From Guyanagaster necrorhizus (Eukaryota; Basidiomycota; Agaricomycetes; Agaricales; Physalacriaceae): 64,000 bases of DNA. The notes beneath the pieces are model-generated. The model saw only the letters and a list, made by a program, of their open reading frames with translations. It had not been told where the DNA came from and searched no databases. This document shows positions 54,697-64,000 of the stretch, in pieces (position 1 is the first letter of the stretch; each line of letters starts with the position of its first letter). The DNA is taken from the NCBI RefSeq assembly GCF_019112545.1, contig NW_025064884.1, positions 1,011,454-1,075,453 of the forward strand. Direction: 5' to 3'. A program made the translations under genes and the position numbers.

Positions 54697-55880
54697 TTGT
54701 CTAGATTCTCTTTCATGGACCCCGACATCAAGCTCTACTTGAGGCAGCGCTGTGTCCACCCTGAGTTAGGCGGCCGTCCATGGATGCTAATCAGGCCTGA
54801 TTTTTTCTACGGCCCTCTCTTCTCAGCATCGCAAGATATTCCTCCTTACGCATGCGGTCCATTCTCCTATCTTAGCTGCTGCTCTCACAAAGTTTCACAT
54901 CGAAATCCTGTCCAAACTGCGCAAGTTCCATCTAGACATCCAACGAATCAGGGCTGCAGCAACCAACAGTGTCTTTAGCATAGTCAGATGAGAAGGTTTC
55001 GATGCGATAATGCAGGCTCAAGCTTTCCTGGCCCATTGCCAGTACCAGCCCAGAAAGCTTATGCTCGGCGACAGGGCCCATCCTTCACCTACCTGGTGCC
55101 ACATGCGTTACAAACACTCTCCAGAGTTTTAGAAACTTTGGGATAATTTCATATTCTCATGGCATCGTGATATCAAGTTGGTTGACCTTGATAAGGATCT
55201 CCAGCGGCTCCTTTGGACGAGACTTCTTTTGGTGCTGGCGGAAAATCTTAATGAGTCTGTCTATGACCCACGGAATGCGCTCACTTGGCATTCCCCACAC
55301 CAGCACCTTTGTTAGAAGTATCTCGTCAACCGCCTCCAAAGTATGTAGAATCGTCATTTTCCGCATTTTGTCTTGACGTCATGTTAGAGAACCCGCTGAG
55401 GTACGTCCTCAGATGTATTGAAAAATACGTATTTCCTCACTTCGATGGATGGTTCGGTGGCTGAGAGGCTTCGACATCTGGCGATCAATCAAAATTGGTT
55501 GCTCAACAACGCGATTGCTTGGAAACGTGAGGCACTCCATTTACAGCTTCCTCCTTTCACAGATATTCCGCAGAGAAAGATCAAGATAGACTGTTGACGG
55601 TTTTCTGCTTCCTGTACTTCTACCACGTGTATTAATCCATAGAAATGTCAATGTTACAGCCGAGGGCCCTCCAACAAATGCCTAACCGCATTAGTCTGAG
55701 CAGGTTTTATGTTTTCTGGCATGCCTCCAATGCCGCCACTTCCAGGTTCCATTTCTCGTTGCACATTTTCCTACATCCATTTTTGTGCCCATGGTCTCGT
55801 CCCGGTCTTGACTTGCAAAGGATGCCCTGAGCGATCTAAAGAATCTTTCCCAGGTTGCATGTGTGATCGGATCTTCAAGC
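54697..55880 (+). repeat. Dispersed gene-like repeat, copy B (longest, degenerate)
   Basis: Reads, with stops and shifts, as a protein-like sequence. It starts DPDIKLYLRQRCVHPELGGR at 54720-54780 followed by PWMLI, then IQRIRAAA-x-NSVFS, FLAHCQYQPRKLMLGD, SPEF, LVDLDKDLQRLLWTRLLLVL, ENLNESVYDPRNALTWHSPH and ENPLRYVLRCIEKYVFPHF. Copy C (minus strand, 61262-61870) repeats the first two thirds, including an exact 20-base match 54769-54788 versus 61737-61756. Copy A repeats the last half. An in-frame stop after NSVFS and others near 55130 and 55310 show it is not functional. The ancestor was probably a protein gene carried in many copies, or part of a mobile element. Family unknown. Confidence 0.62.
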
Positions 55881-56255
55881 TGGCAAGTCCCCTCTAGTGT
55901 CTGATACAGCGTGCTTTTTTTTTTCAAAGCCTAAAAGTGACAATGCTCAAGTCCCGTTGTTCCCGAACGTCGACAGTAATATTTCTAAAAGAAGCCCACG
56001 ATTAAGAAAAGCGGTTGTAGTTACGTGTTTGGCGACAACTTCAAGGAATTCCGAATGCTCGAATCTGTTCATGCTTACCCGGGCCCACGGCCTTTCGACG
56101 GCCTCACGACTCACTGTCGTCCGCAACGAGCTTAATTTGAAAAGATACCGAGGTTTATCTCGGGAAATACCCGCGTAAGTTTCATCTCTACTGTTCATTT
56201 GTTCCAAGTGTGTTAAAGTTCAAACGTGTTCAGTAAAAATCAACTAACGTGAAAT
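55881..56255. other. Intergenic upstream of F-box gene
   Basis: Likely promoter and leader of the next gene. A poly-T run lies at 55915-55923. No gene supported. Confidence 0.5.
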
Positions 56256-57634
56256 ATGGATAAACGTATCCCCATACCCCTTGAACTCATTGATATAGTC
56301 ATCAGTGAATGTCATCTCGACATTCCTACCCTACGTTCCAGCTCTCTAGTTTGTCGATCCTGGTCTCCGCTCGCTCAGTCCCACCTTTTCTCCCACGTCC
56401 GCATCAAGCCTGAGGGACTCTGCACCTTCCCGGGGGGTCTATACTCAGTGGATGAATTTTCCTATCACGTCGAGTATCAAGGCGTTCCCAGCGCAAACTT
56501 CTCCCATTGTGGCAAACTAGCCACCTTTGCAGCACTTTTAAAGTCGACCCCCCATGTCGGACCGTTCGTGAGAGAGCTGCACGTCGGGGCATACCAGGAT
56601 GAAGTATGGCCGCGACACTCGAGCGACATTCGAGAGATCGTAAACATTCTCTTACCCAAGCTCTTCTGCTTGACGATCAAATTTCACAAGCTACAGAGCT
56701 GGGAGGAGCTACCGTTTACTGCCATCTCAAAGTCATCGAAGTTGACGTATCTGGAGATATCTCATATCCTGTTTCCTTCCGTCTCTAGCTTCCTTGACTT
56801 TCTCGGAGTATTCCCGGCGCTGAAGGTCCTTATCCTTGGCGGGGACGTGTGCATCGAAAACGCCGCCCCTGTATCTCAAGTCCACGTTGTGCAGTCTAAG
56901 CCACAGCTACGCGCCTTGACAGTCCACACCACCCCATCTTCCTACTGTACCATCCTAGACTGTCTCTTGTCACCTTCCTCCCCCATCAATGTGACTACCA
57001 TCCGAAGTTTATCTCTCTTTTGTCGTCTTCGAGACAAGAACACCTCCAATAGTTCCGTAACGCAATCTACGACACAGTTATTGACCCACATCAGCAGTCC
57101 TTTAGAACATCTCCGGTTGCCCATCACTTTGACTGGTCAGTGACGACCGACGCTCTCTTGTATGCTTACTCACGCTTCCTTTCTCCAGATCCGCTCTCCA
57201 AATTAATCTCAGTCTCCCAGCTTCGGTCATTATACGTCTGCAGCCAAGCAGGAGTGCCCAAATGCCTGGATTGGCTTATCCAGACGCTATCCCAACCATA
57301 CTCCTTGGCATTGACGTCGCTCTCCATAGACGTCCTACATACGACCCTCTTCTGCGATGACAGATTCGAGGCTACCACCAAGCTATGGACCGACCTCGCC
57401 GCAGTTCTAGATTCCAGCGGCGTGAACGTAACGAGCATAACAGTGCGGATTAAAGGTGTCAGTCGTTTCGCTCGCATGGGTGCCCAGGCGCAGGATGTGA
57501 TGAAGATACTGAATGGACATGGCAGAGGGCTGGAGACGGAGGTGTATTACTATCGAGGTGATGCAGTGTATTGCGGTAAGCCATTTACAGAGGAAAACAG
57601 TTGGTCTGATGTTAAATTTCAGGGTCATACCTAG
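56256..57634 (+). CDS. F-box-like protein
   Basis: Start 56256 gives MDKRIPIPLELIDIVISECH, directly the F-box helix set, then LRSSSLVCRSWSPLAQSHLF, the classical second half. A candidate SCF adaptor. The rest is leucine-rich and irregular, including TPHVGPFVRELHVG and LLSPSSPINVTTIRSLSLFC. One intron, GTCAGT at 57137 to TTCTCCAG near 57188, joins LPITLT to DPLSKLISVSQLRSLYVCSQ. The protein of about 440 residues ends FTEENSWSDVKFQGHT at 57634. The frame is clean apart from this intron, so it looks functional. Sequence type differs from the F-box genes at 462 and 62405, which carry the LPxDxLxEIF form. Confidence 0.85.
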
Positions 57635-58245
57635 ATTCGCGTCACATTATGCCGCCGCGTCGTGAGCCGACGGATTGGGCGGCTATCTGGGGTGTCTAAA
57701 GGATGTTTTGGTGCTGCGTTTGCTTCATAAATTGTGGCTAGACTAATACCCATTAGTACAAGTCAATTTTTTCTTGGAAAATACCAAAAGTTGCTGGTCT
57801 ATCATATCGTTCGCTTTCAGCCGCTTAGACTGTCGTGCTGTTCCCCCTGCCAATGTCACACAATATGATACCCTTATATGCCGTAGATGGGACCCTGTGA
57901 TTGCCATTTACCATCCTGATCCGTATTTCTTTCTCTTCTCTTGGCTCGTCGATCCTAAATGAAGATCCTTGATGCAGGAAAAGATGCTACAGGCTCGTAT
58001 TTCGCCTAGCAGGTAGGTCAAGGTCACAGCCCCCAGATACATCGTGAATGACGTCCGATTCGCATACTCTGCTCAAAGGAGAAAACTTGCATGGTTTATG
58101 TACACATGCATACAGCTAACAGCAGCGTAAAATACCTTCACGGTTGTTCCTAAATATATCTACAGTAGATAACATGGGAAGTGATATGTCGTAAGCAGCT
58201 TAACAAAAAGCACCGTCTGAGAGCAAAGAAGGCATCATGACTGTG
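57635..58245. other. Intergenic between convergent genes
   Basis: No gene supported. A 62-codon plus-strand frame at 57774-57962 is probably chance. Confidence 0.5.
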
Positions 58246-59403
58246 TCAGATTGTATCCCATAGTCGAGGCACAGGTCCTGCAATAAAGTCCACACATAGT
58301 TTCCATTCCCCATGTTCGAGCACCATCTCCAGGCCACGGAACCGTCGATGACCCCCCAAAAGATCGGACCTCAGAAACGTTCCATCGAGCGGTTGCCATC
58401 CGAACACATCAAGATTCCTATGGAACTTCGCCAGTTCTAACCGATTCCGATTCGGACGCGTCTGGGAGATCCAATTAACCTCTACCTCAGTCAATGGACT
58501 ATGCAGATACGTGAATATCTGCTGTAGGACCTCTCGCACGGTTATCGTGTCAAAATCGTGGATAACGAGAGGACCCCACCGTCCGGGAGACATCCAATAC
58601 TGAAGGATGGGGTGTCTCGAGGTGCATGGAACATTACGGACAGTATCGGGCGTGAAGGCGGATGCGTGAAAGTCGGGTGATGCTACACCAAATGCTGTAG
58701 GATTGTTTACGAAGCGCGCGGTATTGGGAGGATGTACAATGTCCCAATGCAATGCAGGGAAATATATATACCCAGAGTAAGCCGCAAGGAAAGTGTAAAG
58801 TTGTTGGCGAAGCTGGTAGTGCAATGTGATTTCGCTCAGAGGTGGGGGAGTAGGTATTACGGGGGAAGGGGGTATGAAAGGCACAACTGGAGGCGTGCTG
58901 GGAGCTGGTGGGCTCACAGGAGCAGACGACTCCGGAATGACGGGATTAGGAGGAGTAAAAGGAGGAGTCCAGTCGGGTATCACTGGAGGAGAGGGATTGT
59001 CAAGATATTCGCGTGGGACCACCGGGGGCGTGGGATCGTATAAGCGCTGGCCCCAGTTATAGTTATAAGATGCTCCGGGAACAACAGGTGGCTGTAAGGC
59101 CGCAGCTGTGAACATCGCAGGTGAAGGTATCACAGCAGGATTACGAAGATGTTCACATATGGGACAAGAACAGAACCCAGTAGAACGATGGTTTGGCTCG
59201 TGATGCCTTGGGAAATCTGGCGTAATCTGATTACCATCATTGTTTAGAGGGCGCCGATCGTGACTGTGCCTATGTCGGCGTCGTCGATTCATGTTACGGT
59301 CGAGATATTCGTAACCAATTTCATACCGAAAGTTACGAGGGTTGTTGACGATGACTGGAGCGCTGACCCACGGCCAGTCATCTGGAGGTGAATCCTGCTG
59401 CAT
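58246..59403 (-). CDS. DUF6699-like protein with proline-rich repeat region
   Basis: A single 385-codon exon starting MQQDSPPDDWPWVSAPVIVN at 59403. Residues about 37-50 are basic (RRRRHRHSHDRR). Residues about 90-190 consist of loose repeats of P(V/I)xP separated by 8-12 residues, including PPVVPGASYNYNWGQRLYDP and PPVIPDWTPPFTPPNPVIPE. The C-terminal ~190 residues form a folded domain: ALHWDIVHPPNTARFVNN, SRHPILQYWMSPGRWGPLVI, ITVREVLQQIFTYLHSPLT, LDVFGWQPLDGTFLRSDLLG and FRGLEMVLEHGEWKLCVDFI. This layout (WD-x-x-x-PP, then VTV-x-x-VL-x-x-I) is that of DUF6699, a domain of unknown function almost confined to mushrooms. No enzyme motif visible. Confidence 0.78.
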   Translation of the reverse strand: MQQDSPPDDWPWVSAPVIVNNPRNFRYEIGYEYLDRNMNRRRRHRHSHDRRPLNNDGNQITPDFPRHHEPNHRSTGFCSCPICEHLRNPAVIPSPAMFTAAALQPPVVPGASYNYNWGQRLYDPTPPVVPREYLDNPSPPVIPDWTPPFTPPNPVIPESSAPVSPPAPSTPPVVPFIPPSPVIPTPPPLSEITLHYQLRQQLYTFLAAYSGYIYFPALHWDIVHPPNTARFVNNPTAFGVASPDFHASAFTPDTVRNVPCTSRHPILQYWMSPGRWGPLVIHDFDTITVREVLQQIFTYLHSPLTEVEVNWISQTRPNRNRLELAKFHRNLDVFGWQPLDGTFLRSDLLGGHRRFRGLEMVLEHGEWKLCVDFIAGPVPRLWDTI

Positions 59404-60030
59404 GTTGTAGACTTTGATCGGTGACAGCGAGAGTAAGCAGTGATCTGGGCGCCATGAAAGTCATGTTATATAGGGAATCGGGCCCTCGAAAGACGAAAGT
59501 CAGTACAAGACAGAAAGGGAACAAGCCCACGATAGCAGCATTTCTAAAGCAAGTAGTCCACCCCTGGAAACAGCTATACAAGCCTCGAGGACAACAAGCG
59601 GCGATTACTAGTCCATCCCATCCCATAACGGTACTGGAACGATTCCATCCACGACGGTTGTCGTCGCAAGGCCAAAGACGAGTACCTGTGACAGATATAT
59701 ACGGGCACAGCGCTTGTCAAGGATGTAGTAGTGCGCGCGCTATGCCTCATGGAAGTAGAAGGATAGGCATCGGCTTTTCCCCCAGAATTTGCAAAAAAGG
59801 ACTAAATTTGTCTTGTCTTTTTCGAACCAACAGAACAAGAAAAATTAGGATGGTTCCGAAACATTCATCGACTGCTCTCGTTATCTACAACATATCAAGT
59901 GAAAAATGGTACACAAGTCATGGAATAGCGGCAAGAAATCATCGTCCAGCAGTGTTTTCCGTCGTATGAAAGCAAAGTTGTGTGAGTTGCATCCCAGTCA
60001 CTAGTTATACAATATGCTAATATATGTTCC
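59404..60030. other. Intergenic, no gene recognised
   Basis: A plus-strand frame at 59421-59969 (182 codons) lacks any family trait and has basic, low-information composition, so I treat it as chance. The region must hold the promoter of the DUF6699-like gene. Confidence 0.45.
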
Positions 60031-60049
60031 TAGCATTTCTACAAAAGCC

Positions 60050-61080
60050 TGCAAGGGCAGCCCCCCTCCAGAATGATTTAACCACAGACGAGTCAAGGTC
60101 CACCCAGCTAACGGCAGTGAGATTCAGAAAGTCTTCTGTGACCGATATTATGCCTACTTTCAACGTGAAGCTCCCCCCTTTCTGCAGCGGAGTCTCTTGA
60201 CGTTTGTGATTACTTGGGACTGGACAATGACGAAGGCGGCGAGCAATTTCTCCAGAAAAGTCTCACACGCGTCAACCTTCCCGGGTCGGTTCAGGAAGAA
60301 ATGCACGATATGATCAGGCTCAGTGTGCGGACCAGTGTCCGTCATCGCGTTTATCACCATGTTATGCCGGTAAGCTTGTGTATTCCATACCACGGCTCTT
60401 GGTCATTGCATCTTTCCAGGTGGTTACAGAATGCTTTGCGTTTTTCGGGGGACTTCTATGCACTTGCATCAGCGACAAGTTATGTCTTGACGGAACTACC
60501 TTGGGAGGTCTTATCGATATTATGATTAGACACCAACATAAAACGATCCTCATCTTTATGATACTGAAACAGAAATTCTTTTCAGATCGCCCCATCTTCT
60601 GAACTTCTCGCACAGGCCGTTGCAGAGATGAGCAGTGAGACAACTTTACATTTGTTCGAGTTCAAAGTCTGATATCTCGCATAGCGATCTTTGCAGTGAA
60701 CAAGAAATTGGGTCTCCAATTCCCAGTACATGCCATAGTCTCTGACTTGTCACAGTTCTTCTATTACTGCTACACAGGTACGCTTTCATTTTTATACCGT
60801 TAAGTTTTCTAACTCGCAATGTCTCGTAGGAGATGAATTCATATCTCTAGGGAGCTTCGATCTGGCCACAACGGTCAGGTTTGACATCAAAACCGCTAAC
60901 AACCTTACGACCACTTTTATGTTGTCATCTTGTACGTGGTACTCATGCACATGTATACAGTGCCCTCATAAATTTGTAGTTGCCTCCGATTTCTTCTCTA
61001 TATTGTTAGAGGGGGGTTCTATTGCTATTCAGAGCCTACAGCAGAGTATTTACAGCCTTCGGGTGGTCCCCCACTTGTGA
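60050..61080 (+). CDS. Unassigned multi-exon gene
   Basis: Protein-like blocks alternate with good splice motifs. One exon reads SLDVCDYLGLDNDEGGEQFL and VNLPGSVQEEMHDMIRLSVR to VYHHVMP, ending at a GTAAGC donor (60370). After TTTCCAG (60420) comes VVTECFAFFGGLLCTCISDK and LDGTTLGG. Later blocks are SSELLAQAVAEMSSETTLHL (about 60598-60655), then VNKKLGLQFPVHAIVSDLSQ followed by FFYYCYTG (about 60700-60778). After another intron, DEFISLGSFDLATTVRFDIK leads to a C-terminus ending at the TGA 61078-61080. The start is not fixed and may lie upstream. I recognise no domain. Repeat copy C follows shortly downstream. Frames are disturbed near 60590 and 60665, so it may be decaying. Confidence 0.45.
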
Positions 61081-61261
61081 TCACCAAGAGACCATAAAAT
61101 TCGTGAATACAGATCCCCACGTGATCCCTACAAAAAAATGTCAGAACAAGGCGCAGGAAATAAACTACACGTATCTTTAATGCAATGCCTAACCTCTATC
61201 CACAATTTCACGATAGGCTCTGATAATAATGAACAAAAGTCATAGGATTATTTAACGCTAT

Positions 61262-61870
61262 ACTCACTAAGATTTTGCGTCAGCACAAGAATACTCGTCC
61301 CCAGGAGCCGCTGAAGATCCATATCAAGATCGACAAGCTCAGGTCTCCATTTTGTGGGAATACGGCATCCTCCACGAGCTTTTCAAATTCAGGGGTATGG
61401 TTACGACACCTGCGGTGCCGGGTAAGGTTAAGTAGAGCCATGTCGCCAAACACAAGCTTGACGGTCTGGTGTCGGCAGTGGGCAAGAAGATCTTGGGTCG
61501 GTCCGATGTCTTCAAACCCTTCCCAAAATAAGGTGCTGCAAGAACTTGTAGAAGCAGCGGCCTGAATACGCGGAATCCCTGTATTTGACTTGTGCAGTTT
61601 TGAGAGGATTTCTTTCCACTTGATGAGAACGGGAGCCAGGGCCGGAGAACAGTGGATGGTATAAACTTGGGTTGCGTCAGGAGGAACTGTCCCCCACACT
61701 GAGGAGCAAGGGCCGTAAAGGAAATCGCCCGTTATCAGCATCCATGGACGGCCGCCAAACTTGGGATGGGCGGGGCGGGGTCGTAAATAAAGCTTGATGA
61801 CTGAGACTGTAAATTCCCCGTGTCATACGCAAGGCATTTGTGGAGCCGAGGAGCAGCATGCTTCCCACGC
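61262..61870 (-). repeat. Dispersed gene-like repeat, copy C (3'-truncated)
   Basis: The minus strand carries a 153-codon open stretch (61280-61741) with GDFLYGPCSSVWGTVPPDAT, IKWKEILSKLHKSN, IQAAASTSSCSTLFWEGFED and DLLAHCRHQTVKLVFGDMAL. Upstream of it, VIKLYLRPRPAHPKFGGRPW is readable without a stop. This is the best-preserved version of the family seen in copy B. The end LVDLDMDLQRLLGTSILVLT appears in a different frame near 61275-61340, showing at least one shift. The match to copies A and B stops near 61262. Confidence 0.65.
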
Positions 61871-62404
61871 TAGATCATGGCGGCTCGTAGACAGCAAGCC
61901 CTGTGACGAGTACGGGCTCCACTCAAATTTTAGGGCGTGATATCCTGCCGCAGCGAGACCCCTAAGACATTCCGCCTACCACGACCTCATCAAGAAATGC
62001 ATCAACTGCTGATCAGCTACCGAGTATATTGGCAAGCCATAATGATAGTCACCGTCACAGCACTGCCATGGTGCTCAGCTGAGGAACTTGGAGGGAAAAT
62101 ATACTGGTGATGACAATGTTTTTTTTCTAGTATGAATTCAGCTTCATGATAATGGATAATTATCTAATGGATGCCATGTTTTAGTTCACGATAACCATCG
62201 TCATCATCTCTGGCGACACGCGTCCCTGTCACCCTTCAGAGGAATCTCCTATGCGCTACCCCGCTCTTTCAGTCTTTACGTTCAGACATAACGACCTATC
62301 GCTCACCATTCAGATCATACACTTCTATGTCTAGACCCTCTCCCTTGAACGCAGTCAGACGCTGAATATTATACATAATTGCGTCTTTCCAATCCGGTCG
62401 GGCA
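61871..62404. other. Intergenic, no gene recognised
   Basis: AT-rich patches near 62110-62180. No open frame of note. Confidence 0.5.
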
Positions 62405-63754
62405 TTAGAGACCTCTAGCAACATTTTCACCTTCAATGCGGAGAGTTCGCAGTCTCGGCTCGACCGCCTGCCAGCGATACTCGATTAAATCTACCAAAGC
62501 GGAGTCGCAGGCGATGCAAGATTCCTCTGCAATAAAAACCCATTGGGTCTTGATCGTCAAAGACCTCATCTTTGGGAAACCATCGAACGCGATATGTTCA
62601 AAAAGCTGGTTCAAATTGTCCCAGCTTTTAAGATATCGTAGGTCGATCACGAGCTCCTCGGTCTCAGAAAAGACCGGGATAGGTAAGACACGGGATATAG
62701 GCCACCTAAACCTTGGATCCTGCGTTAGGATTAAACAAAACTTTTGCACCTGGAAACGGGATCGCTGTTGCATCATCTTCAATGCCATGCTGGTGTTTAC
62801 ATTGAAGACATAGGAAGGAAGAGTGAGAGCGTCAAGTGACGGACAAGTCAGATACTTGATGATGCAGGAATTTCGCAGATGAAGGGAACGCATGGTAGGA
62901 AGAGTCACGATACTAGTATTCACGTTATTCCAAACCATGTCCGTAGTCTGGTCCTCGAATACTTCAATCCTTCGACAAAGTGCCAATGCGTCTATGCACT
63001 TGTCGACGGTCCCGGACTTTCGCAGGTCCAGGACTAAATGAGTCAACTGGGCCCAAGGCAGCTGAATACTGACCGGCCAGAAGATTTGATGTGGGACGGA
63101 CAATCGCAAGGTCCTCAGCCGAGGCGCCTCCCTAAACACATTACACGCTTCTGTAATGGTAGAGTTGCTATACATCGGCCCCGTAAAGCCCAGGCTCAAC
63201 GAAATCAACTGGAATGGCTGCGGACGAACAAGCTCGGAGAAAGAAGATACTATGGCGTCGGGTTTGGCATGGATAAAACTGGCACTTTTCCACCGGGAAA
63301 TATGGGGCAAGAGACACTCAACAAGCGGCTTGTGGCTTCCGCAGAGATAATCAAAATCCACGGCAAAAGCCAGACCGGCACAACCGGACCTTTGAAGAAC
63401 GCTGCTTAAGAGCGCTATGCTAGCCGTCTCTTTATAAAATGACAGACGAGGCACCCAGAAAGACGTCCATAGCGCTGGACATGACCAGGCAGCTTGACGC
63501 CAGATTCGACAGACTCTGCCTAGGGTCCATGCTCCGCCAATAAAGACGTTGAACGGCTGCTCGATGGCTAAGGTGAATATCTCAAACAACAGTTCTAGTG
63601 GCAACCTGTGCACGGGTGGCAATGGACGTGCCGCGCCCGCTCTAGATTCTTCGTTGGTCGCAGGCGGGGCAGGAGGCAGTAAAGTGGCTAATGAATCGTC
63701 GCTGATACAACGCTTCTTGGTCAAGGGGCTCGATGCTGGGCTAGTGATGAGCAC
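62405..63754 (-). CDS. F-box-like protein, intronless
   Basis: A single 449-codon frame, starting MLITSPASSPLTKKRCISDD at 63754 and stopping at 62405-62407. After a disordered tail of about 45 residues the F-box core is VHRLPLELLFEIFTLAIEQP, followed by WTLGRVCRIWRQAAWSCPAL with the W-T-x-x-RVCRxWR pattern of mushroom F-box proteins. The remaining 330 residues are leucine-rich with segments such as RLRTLRLSVPHQIFWP and LTHLVLDLRKSGTVDKCIDA, which suggest degenerate leucine-rich repeats. Likely an SCF substrate adaptor. The absence of introns across 1.35 kb contrasts with nearby enzymes but is common in this family. Confidence 0.88.
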   Translation of the reverse strand: MLITSPASSPLTKKRCISDDSLATLLPPAPPATNEESRAGAARPLPPVHRLPLELLFEIFTLAIEQPFNVFIGGAWTLGRVCRIWRQAAWSCPALWTSFWVPRLSFYKETASIALLSSVLQRSGCAGLAFAVDFDYLCGSHKPLVECLLPHISRWKSASFIHAKPDAIVSSFSELVRPQPFQLISLSLGFTGPMYSNSTITEACNVFREAPRLRTLRLSVPHQIFWPVSIQLPWAQLTHLVLDLRKSGTVDKCIDALALCRRIEVFEDQTTDMVWNNVNTSIVTLPTMRSLHLRNSCIIKYLTCPSLDALTLPSYVFNVNTSMALKMMQQRSRFQVQKFCLILTQDPRFRWPISRVLPIPVFSETEELVIDLRYLKSWDNLNQLFEHIAFDGFPKMRSLTIKTQWVFIAEESCIACDSALVDLIEYRWQAVEPRLRTLRIEGENVARGL

Positions 63755-64000
63755 CTAGAATGAAGACGCGGAAGTGAATGGATAACGCCACTGAGACTTC
63801 GATCGTGGGTGTACACACCATCAGCCGAGGTTCAAGTTAATGATAATCTTTTGGGTGCTTAGTCAAGCAGCACTTTGTGCTGATAGAAATTCAAGGCTGC
63901 AGATTCAATAGCGAGCATTGGGTGAAAGTTGAGAACAAGTAACAAAAGGACCCCCTAATCATCCCCACACAGGTCGGAACGCAAAGTTTACCCGGGTCCC
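63755..64000. other. Upstream flank of F-box gene
   Basis: No gene recognised; probable promoter of the minus-strand F-box gene. Confidence 0.5.

Noticed and set aside
59421..59969. 182-codon plus-strand frame
   Set aside because: Low-information basic composition, no ATG-led conserved segment, no domain, and it runs opposite the promoter of a better-supported gene.

Overview
The window is nuclear DNA of a filamentous fungus, almost certainly an agaricomycete basidiomycete. The evidence is dense genes with many short GT-AG introns (about 45-60 nt), several F-box and BTB/POZ proteins of the mushroom type, a DUF6699-like protein, a self-sufficient CYP505-type P450, and a trifunctional tryptophan gene in the fungal order (glutaminase, IGPS, PRAI). 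I see no prophage, CRISPR array, operon or plasmid feature. All gene models were assembled by eye from reading frames and splice motifs, so exon edges are approximate unless a position is given.

Layout. 0-4 kb: an F-box gene (-), then a BTB/POZ gene (+) with a decayed tandem copy behind it. 4.9-9.2 kb: the P450-reductase fusion. 9.3-11.2 kb: repeat debris, namely copy A of a dispersed gene-like repeat and a non-LTR retrotransposon tail with RNase H. 11.9-15.8 kb: an isoprenylcysteine methyltransferase-like gene and an FAD monooxygenase (both -). 16-20.9 kb: a gene-poor, decayed stretch with a kinase-like pseudogene, one tRNA-Glu and a mitochondrial-carrier pseudogene. 21-27 kb: housekeeping metabolism, with the TRP1-type gene, a 3-hydroxyacyl-CoA dehydrogenase and a DUF2461 protein. 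27-29.3 kb: an F-box pseudogene. 29.3-37.8 kb: a short-chain dehydrogenase, a MurQ-like etherase, a small basic protein and a second FAD monooxygenase. 38.2-39.6 kb: a candidate aerolysin-like protein. 41.6-44.6 kb: a saccharopine-dehydrogenase-like oxidoreductase and an RS-rich nuclear protein. 45.6-54.2 kb: an FAD-linked oxidase with a long insert, a SulP sulfate transporter, a cyclase-family hydrolase and an SDR. 54.6-61.9 kb: repeat copies B and C around an F-box gene, a DUF6699-like gene and an unassigned multi-exon gene. 62.4-63.8 kb: an F-box gene.

The genes look like independent single-copy loci. Many are flavin- or NAD(P)-dependent oxidoreductases, but no backbone synthase is present, so I do not call a biosynthetic cluster. 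The more unusual items are the MurQ-like etherase in a fungus, the three-copy unidentified repeat family, the nuclear-signal-like insert in the FAD oxidase, and a set of dated pseudogenes (carrier, F-box, BTB, kinase-like) whose disabling lesions can be placed to the base or nearly so.
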